DNA of 64,000 bases from Endomychus coccineus (lineage: Eukaryota; Arthropoda; Insecta; Coleoptera; Endomychidae): the NCBI GenBank assembly GCA_958510875.1, contig OY294068.1:165452388-165516387 (forward strand), read 5' to 3'. Under the pieces are notes generated by a model that saw nothing but the letters and a program-made list of their open reading frames with translations, was not told where the DNA came from and did no database searches. A program made the translations under genes and the position numbers. Shown piece by piece: positions 1-12,100 of this stretch. Every line of letters begins with the position of its first letter. The stretch's first letter is position 1.

Positions 1-13
1 TATTGACACTTAC

Positions 14-149
14 ATGAATCCATCCCGCTTGGTTTCAAGCTAACCCTAGTTGGTGCCTTATCTTTCCCATTGAACCATTCACTGCTAGACAGCGATGGTA
101 TCCATGTTACACGTGTAGGAGGAAATAGATCGTCTTGGAATAATTCAGT
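14..149 (-). CDS. pod1: pod1 exon 9: C-terminal TELFQDDLFPPT segment
   Basis: Acceptor TTCCAG before 149, donor TCAT|GTAAGT after 14; 136 bases. It encodes TELFQDDLFPPTRVTWIPSL and then SSEWFNGKDKAPTRVSLKP, a paralogue of exon 3 (DLYPET.., W..GK..). The acidic C-terminal tail typical of the family must lie left of the window. Confidence 0.92.
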
Positions 150-3100
150 CTGGAACGTTAACAATTAAACAATAACAAACCACTGGAGTCAATATACATT
201 ACCTTAATTCGAGGAACGGTGAAAGACAGTGGTTCGATGGTGTTATTGGTCAACCTCAGTGCTGCTGCAAACTCAACATTAGCAACATCACATATATTCT
301 TAGGAAGAAAAGATAAGCCTTGGTGTAAACTATTGCACCGATGATGACTCAATGGGCAAATATAAGGCGATTCTTCAGTGATTTCGAATGCATAGATTGT
401 GGAATCACCCTGCAAGAGATTCAATATCATCAACGATTTTCAAATACATGTTCACGATGAGAAAGATATTACGTCATAGTTTGTAATTTAGTGTAACCAA
501 TTCATTTAAATAATTTCCCTAAATTCGTTAGCAATCTTCAGCAAACCCGGAATATTTCATTTCAGCAATTGGCAACACTTTCCGCAGTTGCTCATATTTT
601 CGTTGTGAATCTAAATTATATAGTGTTAAACTTCAGAAGCACAGAAGCAATTCTTCTCAATACTTTAATTCTACCTACATTTACGCCGTGTGCTGTGTAA
701 ACTGAGAAAATGGTGTCCTCAACAATAATTTATTGAAGAGAAACGTAAAAATGGAGGAATATTTCTTATTATCACTGCCGTTAGAGACAGAGTTGCTGCA
801 GCTTATCAACGGAGTCAATAAAATCGCAGAAGTAAAGCACTTGCAAGTCCAAAAAGAAAACGACAATGAGCTAAAGTGGTTGTAACTGTAACCAATTTGA
901 AACAAGTCCAGAATAGTGGCATTTCCCTCAAATAATTTAATGAAAATACAAAGAATTTTGCTGCGTTTTACTAATATTTTATTTTATAAAGCTAAAACCA
1001 CCGGTTTTAATTTGATATGCAGTCACAATTATTTTGCTAATAGTCAGTGAAACGAAAAAAAAAAAACCTTATTCATATTATATAATAAAGGATGTTGTAA
1101 TAATAGTGATCGTTTGTATCAATTTCTTTTCAATCACTAGCGTAATAAAGTATAAAACGTAACCATCTGTTATACTTCTTAGAAGAAAGTTAGGGCAAAG
1201 ATTTTAGTTCTCAACTTCCCACAAAAAAATCTAGAAGGATAATAGACATTTTAAGATTTTTAGCCTGATAATAAATATGCAGGATTGACTAGATCTATTA
1301 TGAATTATGGTGAACTAATTTATGTTACATTTGAAGACAAGCTACTAGATAGAAACAGAACTAATCATGCCGGCCCTACTGCAGGATTATTTATTATTGT
1401 AGCATCCGAAATTACAATTTTATTATTTTTAAATGAAAATTAGTATAATTAGTTTTTCTTTAGTTTTCACAACTGTCAGCATTTCGATCAACAATTATAT
1501 ACATTTTTATATTTAATAATGGTACAATCCCTGTAAAGAGTATGAATGTAAGCCGTTAGCCGTTATAATAGATACACATTATTTTATTTTCAAAACATAT
1601 TATTTATTGATATTTATATCGATGTGAATGAAAGTAATGTTAAACAGCATTTTCTTCATTTGCGTCGTCATTATCGGTAACTTCGACGATACTTAAATTA
1701 TTAGATTAGATCCAAGCATGAAACATACTGTGGAATCATGTGTGCTCATATATAAAAAGAGGTTACTATTAGCGATCTTATTAATTAATTATTACTCTGT
1801 AATAATTAAAGTATGAGTTGTATTGCAAAAAAAGGTCAATTTTTTCAATTAGCATAAAAATATAACTTCGTCTGCATGAGGACGGAGGATTAAGTAAATG
1901 AATAACGTCGAGTATATACGTGCTGTTGTAGCTGTATACAGTGTATAGTGTGTATACGCAGTGTATACGTATACCTGTCCTGTATACCGTATTCGAGCAC
2001 TGGATCACTCAAGCAGGCTCACCAACACCGACCCAGATATGCACACGTGTGTAAGCGTATAGAGAGACTGCCTGACGCCTGACCCGAGTAGTTGCGCACG
2101 CAGCAGTATACATGATACCAACATATATAGCTACAGCGTGACGGGACGTGACGGACTCATGGTTTTACCCCTCATCTGAAATAGCTCAACGCGCCTAAAG
2201 AAGTTTTCACTTCAAAAAAAAAGATCGCTTGATCTAGGTGGCCAGTTGACATCGCCATTTCGAGAAAGAATTCTCCCTTCGAACTGTGTACGCAATAAGC
2301 GCATCGTTTCCCTAACTGTCTGACATGTGACAACATCTTGTTGGTACCACATATCGTTAAAATTTATATCGCGTAACGCTGGCCTCGAAAAGTCGTTTAT
2401 CATCACTCGATAACGCTCACCATCCACCGTGTTTGACGATTTTCAACCTCAAAAAAGTTAAGGTCAATCATGCCTTCAGCCCATAGTGCACACCAAACAA
2501 TGAAACAGTGTGAAAGCACTGGCTTTTCGTCTTCTCTTGGATTATAGCTGCAGCATATACGACAGTTCTGCTTGTTTACGTAGCCACTTGAGTGGAAATG
2601 GGCTTCATGGCTAAAAATTTTTTGCAAAACTCATCAATTGCTTTATTTTGAAAAATCCAATTAACAAAATTACGACGCTGTCTATGGTCAGTTAGCTTTA
2701 ATTATTATGTTAGTTGGATCTTATACGCATTAAGACCCAAATATTTTCTTAATATTCCCCATGTAGTGGTCTGAGTGAGACCCAATTGCTGTGAACGGCG
2801 CGGAATGGACATTTTTGGAATTTCAGCTACACCTTCCCGAACTGCCGCAATATTTTCAGCCGAACGTTTCGACCGAGTACGTAGTGTTGCTCTCACGTTT
2901 TGAACTGTAGTTTCAAATTTGCGCACAATATTACGAATAGTTTTTTCATCTGGGCGATTAGTTGGACCGAAGTAATCACGAATCCTGTGAAATGTAGTAA
3001 TTACAGAAGATGCACTTTCATAATAGGTTTTAACGATGTAAACAGGCTGCTCTATTACGTATTGCTCTATGCTCTATCATCAAATCATGACACCTGATGA

Positions 3101-6100
3101 TAAATCAAACATCCGGCAACTCTTAATGGAAAACCCTTCAAACCAAATTTGATGGTGTACATTTACTTTGATTGCCTGTATAATTCTAATGTTCTAAACA
3201 ATTGCAACAGCAATTGAGGAGAAGAAAAGCGTCAGCTCTAAGGATATTACAATTATTTAAAGGATTAAGAACTTACCCTGCCAGTCAAGAATAAAGTAGA
3301 ACTATCTTCATCATAGTAAGGTATCAAAATAGCTGGCGACACATCTAATCCGATAGTATTCAAGGGATTATTCAAATCTGTAGCTTTGAACGCCATAATC
3401 TGCCTTTCAGAAACTTTATCAAAACCGGTGACAACAATAAAATTACTATCTAAGGCCCAAACAATTCTAGCGCCCCTAGTACCTGCCGGACCTTTGCCCT
3501 CTCTGATCGGCGTGTCACTTTGTCTAGGTTTATAAACGCGAATTTTACCATCCTTGCTGATGGTACTACAGAATATACCACATGACGACCACGAGAAACT
3601 GAAAATTTGATCTACATGCCCTTTTAAAACGATTTTCTCTATTCTATCTTCTAAATCCCAAATCTTGATTGTCATGTCGTAAGATCCGGAAGCCAGTACA
3701 TTTTGAGCGGTGGGATGGAATTTGATAAAGTAAATTTTATCAGAATGAGCATTAAATTCAGAATCTGGTTCATTTGTCGGTTCGACCAATCCGCCTTCTG
3801 GTATTTTCCATAATTTGATCACACCATCGTCACACGCCACGGCCAACCTGCTACTGTCGAACGGATCCCAACAGAAGTCCATAATGTTGCTACCGTGAAC
3901 CAGAGCGGGAATAACGCCATCGGGAAGTTTTCCGGGTTTATTTCGTTTGAAAATAGATATTTTACCTCCTGGTCCACTTAATGGAACAGCAACATATTCA
4001 GAGTTTGCTGAAATAAACAGTACTTACAGAACAAAGAAAAACTTTAAAGATAAAGCAACAGCAGATTACAGTCAACATGATTTAAAATTAATGAATTCCT
4101 ACATCCTCAAACCGCATGGATATTGTGATTGGTCTCAATAAAAATTATTATTGCAAGGGATTCTAGACTTTGAAAACTAGAATATACTCACCATGAAAGC
4201 CATCACATTCTCCTGATATTTGACGGCTGACATTTCTAATGTTCTCTATTTGTTGAGATTTGTGTGCAGGAGTTCCTTGCAGATGACGAAATTTGGAAAC
4301 TCGTCCTGGAATCAGAAGTAAGAACTAGAAATGAGTTGCCGCTTCGAGAATAGATATACAGTGTGCGTGGAAAAGTTACTCTTTGCATTTGTTTAAAGAT
4401 AATGAAATAAATTATTTCTTTCATTTTCTTTACACAACTAAATGATATTCAAATTAATGTTTTTAAGAAAATATACAAAAACAAATTTTCCATTTCTGGG
4501 AATAGAACCCGAGTCGACTGGAAGCCCAATATCCCAACCTCCAGACCACATCGCCGTTTGTTGTAAACTGTTAAAGAACGATGTAAACTAAAGTTTACTT
4601 CAATAAATGTTTTTGTCGTTGAAGGATGTGTTTAAATTTGGGTGAAAGTAATTCTCAACTTAAATTTATGTAAAAGATTTGAATCGATTCAATGTACAGT
4701 TTGACTCACGATAAAAAAAAATTATTAACACTTTCAGAAAAGGGGGTTTATCAGACGATTACCCTGAGAAACTATAGGGTTCGTCACCGAACAGCAGTTC
4801 GTCACCGAACAGCAAACGATTTTTTGTCAAAATTTGAATTTGATTTTGAGTTATCGTTTCAAGCATTTCGTGACAGACGGATTCTTTCAAATTGCTTAAA
4901 ATTCGATGAAAAATACTATGGTGAAGGAATTTTTGTTCTAGAACTTTTTTAACGATTTTAGAAATAGTTAGAGACTTTGACGTGAAGAGTATAATAATAA
5001 TGAAATTTATTATTGGAAATTTGAGCATATTGATTCTTTGTTGGGTAAACGAATCGTTTGAGTATAAATGTTACTGGAATATGTTCTTACAAAAAGCAAT
5101 AAGGGGTCGGTCTTAAAATACGGCAATGGCTTTTTTGGCTATTTTAGACCCTGCCTTCCCCATGTCACACGTTGTTCAAAGTCTTGATTCCCTCGACGTC
5201 ACACTATTCTTTTCTCAAATTTCCAGAATCATGTATAATTCATGAATTTTCCCAAACAATTAATAAGATTATAACATATACATACATAAACAGTAATAAT
5301 AATGTAGTGAACAATACATCATTTTTTAACTCGTTTACGCCTATTTTGTCCTAATTCATAAATTTTAAATTTCACGTATGTATGCAAGTTACATTATTTT
5401 TGAACTGGTTTGTAACCTGTCGCATTCTATACCAAATATCTTTGGTCTCCTTAATAAAGTAACACATTCCATTAAATTAACCCTTTCTAAGTTGCGGTTA
5501 CTTGAGAAGCATGTCATTCTTATACACTTCCACCATGTGCCATCATTTTTTATCGTGTTCGTTCATCAGTTAACCCTCCCAAACCTGGTGGAAAATGTTC
5601 ATTGGTGTTGGCAATTGTTAAGATACCCTATACCATCAAAAGTTATCGGTCCATTTCCGAGTAATTGGCCATTATTTGGACCAAATATGTTTTTTTTCTC
5701 ATTTTGTGGCTAATCCTTGCGGATTACAAGGTAAAATGATGGCACCATGTTAAATAATTTTATTGGAGGTCAAATAAAGATTCAAAATTATTGCCATCAC
5801 TTCTTGCCTATTTCAACCCCCCAGAATCCCCTAAAACCACCCCCAAAAAAATATTAATAATATTGATAATATGAGCAATTTTATGATAAATTAGTCAATT
5901 ATTGAGACTCTGGCTGGGTTTAAAATCGAAACCGTACTTTTTATTTTTTTATTTTGCCGGATGATCTTAGGGAGTTGGGGGGGGGGGGGGGGTGAAATAG
6001 GCAAGGAGTGATGGCAATAATTTTAAATCTTTATTTGACCTCTAATAAAGTTATTTAACATGGTGCCAACATGTTACCTTGTAATCCGCAAGTTTTATCT

Positions 6101-9100
6101 ACAAAATGAAAAAAGAAACATTTTTGGTCCAAATAATGGCCAATTACTCGGAAATGGACCGATAACTTTTGATGGCATAGGGTATGTTAACAATTGCCAA
6201 CACCAATGAACATTTTCCACCAGGTTTGGGAGGGTTAACTTGCAGTCCCATTGCACCTTGCTGAGGGACTCTTTTTGGGCTAAGTTTAGGATAAAAAGAT
6301 AAAGCAACCCGACCGCCTAAATTGAAATAATAAGAGCAAACGTTTGAAAAAAATCGGGCATATTCCGGTAATATACAAAATTATTGCATTTTCCTTGATC
6401 AAGTGGTTGTATGAAATCATAATTGGCACTCATACACAAATGGTTGACTTGACTGGCATATCATCAACTTTTTTATAGAAAACTCCAACTCTCCAGCAGT
6501 TTCGATGAGTTTGCAGAACCAAGGACTATGAAAAGTAGAACAATTGATAACCTAATTCAGGATATCACATCTTCAGTCGGATGAAGTTTGGAATGCAATA
6601 CATGATATAGTTGAATGACACTCCTTTTAGTTAGCAGAAGTGATATGCAAAAATTAGATATTATTACAAATGAAAGTAGAATTTATTTACCAAGAAACAT
6701 GAAGAAACAGTAAAACTTTAGAAAAGGCAAAAGAAACCCAGTTATGTAATATCTCATATTTAAATCCTCCTAAGACGATAAATCGATTATATTTAAACTC
6801 AAACAACACAGATTCAATTTTGGCCATAAAATCAATAATAGAAAGTGTTATGACAGTTATGACGTCATCGATACTTTTCTAAATTGTGTATTTTATAGCA
6901 GAAAACAATAGCTCTTAGTGACAAACAGAATTTGGCCTACTTTACTTTCATAGATAACAAGAAAAGGCAAAACTGTGCATTCATTTTTTAATTAATATTA
7001 ATAATATTGTAAAAAGATCTGAAGCAATATCAACTACCTTAAAATACTTTAAAATGAATAAACTTGCGATACTAGGAACTCACTGTGTAAATTCCAGTGT
7101 ATGTTGTGAAATTTTGTACTTATATGGGATGGCAAGATTAAGAAAATATTAAGATAAAAATAATTTATATTACTCACCAAAAACTGTAGATGTTCTTTTA
7201 GGAGTGGGTGCAGTAATTATTTCACTTTTTCTTGTTGATTGGGGATCGACGGACTGCTGTTTCATAGGAATGCTCTTTCTGGAATTTTCTTTCGTAACTT
7301 CATTCCCATTTTTTCGATTTTTCAACGAATCCTTCCGTCTCAATGGAACGGGGGAACTGGCGGCGGATCCTTCCACAATAATACTTGGTGTTTCTTGCAT
7401 AGACTGAGATCGATTTTCGTACAGTTTTCTTCTTTCAGCAATGCTACTTCTTTGCAATGAGGCACGTTCGAAATTACCTTGATCTATTGAATCCAGATTT
7501 TCCTCAGTTTCGTTCTCTTTAGAATTTGAACGTGTTTCGAACAGTCTCCGTCTTTCGGCCGTAGTTGGCGTCTTGGGGATATATCCAGAATCTCCACTTG
7601 TTTCTTCTTCCCCGCTGGTATCTGATTTGCTTGCCTCGTTATCCACTTTAATTGTAGGAACTTCACCATCACTTGTGGGCGATTTTTCTTTCTCTTGAAC
7701 TACAGGACTCTGATCCAAGGTAGAGTTAACATCTCCATTTGTCTCTTTAAGGTCATTTGTTCCATTAATTTGAGAGTGTTGTTGTCCAGGAACAGGTGGT
7801 ACAGAAAATATCTTATCGAAAGATTCAGAGTCGTTCAGTTTAGGAGGGGTGAATGGTTTTGGTCCCAATCTTGGCTGTGTATTCAGAGTAAAATGATTAG
7901 ATTGTAATTTAAACTCAATTTTGAAGAAATAAGCCAGCGAAGCGAGTAGGTGAAAATTTTAACATTAAATATAACATTTTTGAAATTATTTTAATATCAG
8001 TACCAACCGGAACTATAAAATTTTGCAAATCGATTCAATTTCGGCAACATTGTTGAATCGCAAGAATGTTAAATAATTCATACCTCCGCGGAAAAAAATT
8101 AACAATTTCAACAACAAAGCAAATTATTATGTACCTAAAAAATATTCAGGAACATAGTAACAGGTGTGTAGATGTTAATTGCAAATGACCGCATTCGGAA
8201 CTGAAACGTGTTCTTAATATTCCAGTTACCCCCGACTTCAGCATACTAATGAAATTTGCAATGAATTGGTTGAAACATTTTTTGAATTAAAAACATCACT
8301 TTGTAAAACGATTATTCGAATTTGCAATTCGTCATGACACTATAATGGTCTCCAAAGTTTTACAATACACCTGCAAAAATTAAACAAGATGATTGGTTTT
8401 AAATATATGTATATGTTCAAGAATCCACTGCTTAGCAATTGTCTTATAATACACGAACTCATATCAAACAAACTCTATATACCACTGATACCAAAAAATA
8501 TAAAGCTCAAGTATCTAGTTTCGAACCAGATGTATGAGATAATAGAAAAAGGTTGTCAGATCTTATTAGAAATATTGCTATTTGAGTATTCTACCTAACA
8601 TATACTCTTAACATTATAAAGACGCATGTAAGAATTTGCAAGGGTTTCAGTTAATTAAATTAGTATAATTCTGATTTAATGACTGAATATCTGTTCTATG
8701 ATCTACAGACTTGGAGTCACGTTTTATATGAATCATCTCCAGAATAGATCTTATGTATTAATTGATTTCCTTAGTTAAAATATTAAGATTTTTGTAATCG
8801 AATTGATTGTTATAATCAAAGCAATGTTAGTAAGGGCGATGGAATTTTCTGTTTTTATTTCTTGTACTAGACTTATGGCCATACATTCTTTTTTGTAAAT
8901 ATTGTTTAGAGATTCCTGTAAAGCCCCATTGCAATCTAAACAATTTAGTTTGTGTACTCTGTGGGTATTAAAGGTTTTAAAGGTTTATTTTTCAAAACTA
9001 AAACTTATACTTGTTTGTGAACAGTAAGATGACCTGTAATTGGATGATTTATATAATAATACAATTTTATTAAAATAAATAATTGTTAAAATAAGATTAT

Positions 9101-12100
9101 ATTATATAGTGTCAAAAATTGTGATAGTTGATGTGACAGCAGGTGTCACTATGAAACAAGGTTATATTATAGTGTGAATAGTTTCGAAACCTAACAGCAG
9201 ATGTCAGTATAAAACATGAGTTGTGAAATACGATAAGGTAAACCATTTGATTAAAATTGCAGGACAAGGTGTTGTTCATATACAATTGGAATTAACTTCT
9301 GGATACCCCTACAATTATATGAAACCATATATTGCTATGGGGAGGATGAGCATAATGTAAATTCGAAATAATATATAAACTGTCCCATTTAAGAACATGC
9401 ATGTTTGGTTTAACCTAATAATATAGAATAGAACATTCTGTATATATGAAAATAATTTTAAAATATTTACAGATGTCTACAATTTTCATGAATAATTTAT
9501 TTGATATTTTCTATAATAACGGATAAATCAAACTTCAACACACTAATGCCGCAACCTGTATATTATAAATAAAATTTGCAGTGCTTTTAAATATTTTTCT
9601 GTAGAGATATCGCTTAATTTTTACATTGCGATTTTAACAATCTTTGAATCGAATTTCAAAATTTTATAGTTTCTTTTTGATTGATAATTCATCACACCAC
9701 AAAGTCTGAAAAATTTCACGTTTCTATTCACTGGCCTAACAATACAATACTCATGTTGTAACACACTTCTAACAGGACAATTAATAAAAATAACTAACAA
9801 CATAAAAAAATATAAATAATATAATTGTTCTAAGTAAAGCTGTTCAAATCATTGTTAATTGTTTTGATAAGCGTGCTGGTAGAATCAGCTCAAAAATACG
9901 ATGTAAAAAGGGTGATCCAAATTGCACTTTAGGATTTGAATTGTGTGCCGTTTGACGTAGTGTGGACGTTGGAATTTTGCATTTTTTACAGTTGGTACCG
10001 AAACACATTCATCATTGCATCGTAACACAGAAGCTGATGCTGATTATTGCAAAAACTCGTATTGGGCCGTTTCTCCGGCTGAAGACATCATTGACTACTT
10101 TTTGAGGACGAAGGTGGCAACGCCGCTACTATTTTTGGGGTATGATATCGGGGGTCTTTAACGTTTTTTTCTCTCAATGAAACCAACGATTCGAAATTGA
10201 ATGACATGTAGATTCAAAAGGATGGAGAGACATGTTACACAATACGTGAAACTGTCTCTTTCTTCTTTGGATGTTGGTCCTTTCTCCAACCACTAGCGCC
10301 TTTTGTGCACGGGTACAACACCCACGGCGTTGTTTTGATTCCCTGTACTAGTTTGTGCAGGTTCGTCATCGATTGACTATGGTACCCGGATATTGTTTGC
10401 CTTTTACCATCTAATGCCTCACATTCTGACAGTATATGTTTGTCAGTTTCAGTATTTTACCGCCTTGTTTATAGGTAGGTTTAGGTTTCTTGTCTATCCA
10501 TCCACCAAGACCACGTGTGCTATGGTGGTTCACTCTTAATTATTTCAACCAGCAAGTTCAGTCTTTTTATAGGGCCGATCATTTTGCTGGTTGAGGTTTT
10601 GCTCCGATTTTCTCAGATCTGATTATTTGCCGAGCTGGGCATTCACATAGAACGTGTTCCGCCGTTTCACCATCATCGAGACATAATCGACATTGACCTT
10701 CTTCCACTAAACCGAGCCTTCGAAGATGGTGATTTAAACACTTGCTAAACCTGCTTTGCTCTAGTAAAGTATTTTAGCTCTTGTTCACGAATGGTTAAGA
10801 ACGATTAAGAGTGGGCTGAACCTGGTAAGTTTTGCAAATATTGAAGTTTTCAACTTTCAGTCCAGCATGATATAGCTATTTCAGATGTGCTTGCAGATAT
10901 GCCAAGGCCTGGTTCTGCTCCGATAAAGTTTGAAGCTGCACCCTCCCTGGCCAGATAGTATGTTGTCTCATTTCCCTCAATGCCCGAGTTTCCAGATCAG
11001 AGTCACTTTGTCTAGGCATAGAAGATCTTTTTGAGAGTTTTAAATAAAACAACTATTACTAGTTCGATTTTAGATATTTAAAATTGATAATGGATTTTCA
11101 TCACGTAATGGCTGATTCTATTCAATTTTTGACAGTTCTATACTGTTCTTTAGTTAAGATACAAAAATAAGAACCAATCGCCTTTAAGGCCGCTTGTCAG
11201 TCAGATATAATTTTTATGGATCTGCGAGCATTGCTTCCTCTGTTATTGTTTGACCCAGTTAAGTATGCTTCCTCGAATTGTTTTCGTCACTCCATGTACA
11301 GATTATGGGCCAATATAAGGGGCTGATGAACTCATTCTGGCTAGTTCATTAACTTTTTGGTTATCACAATGACCTGACCCAATATAAGGGGCTGATGAAC
11401 TCATTCGGGCTAGTTCATCAACTTTTTGGTTGTCACAATGACCTGACGTCAAAGTTATTTTGTTGTGTCCTGCTAGAGCGCTGAGTTCTCGGCATTCCCA
11501 AACGTATTCCTGTCACATTTGGGTTCTTAAGCCTGAATATTTGTGTATATTCTGGCATGTACCTCTTTTATGTTGTTGTTTGTCCACTATCTTCGATCAA
11601 GTATTTCGAATAACGATTTCCTTGATTCTATTATGGTTCAAACTATCACTCGTATTTTGCCGCCTCAGAAGTCCCATTCTTGCCTCCCCCATGAGATCGT
11701 AATGTCAATTAGGGGCAGGTCCAATAGTACTTCCATGGCTGCTCTTGGTGTTGTTTTCATAGCCCCCGTTATATATATAACAGGCAAGTCTTTGCACCTT
11801 GTTCACTATACCAATCAATGATTCAATGACTATAAATATAAATAGATATCATGAGAGTACGGAATAGAGAAGAACGAACTGGGGACACTGTTTGCCACCA
11901 GTTTTAACACAGTGTGTATTCATACTCTCCGCTTACAATGTGACTAGTTGACGACTGGCAATTTCATGTAAACAACTGTGTCTACTTAGTTCATAGTCGA
12001 TTGTTTCACCACAAGTATGTCCAATACGACATTTTAAGACTCAATGTCTTACCGTGTGTGCTTGTCTGTGACGGCCTTGTTCTTGACTTTTACCAGCTGT

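Larger units (their letters stand above)
410..3276 (-). other. pod1 intron 7 (between exons 7 and 8)
   Basis: This holds a broken Tc1/mariner-like transposase (2160-3110), a GTATAC-rich simple stretch (1914-2000) and one short plus-strand ORF (751-885). The remainder (886-1913) is AT-rich with nothing recognisable. Confidence 0.8.

Noticed and set aside
5977..5992. Run of 16 G as a G-quadruplex
   Set aside because: A single homopolymer run without spaced G-tracts; more likely replication slippage in an element arm.
7204..7907. Plus-strand ORFs at 7204-7407, 7239-7460 and 7695-7907
   Set aside because: Antisense shadows of pod1 exon 5.
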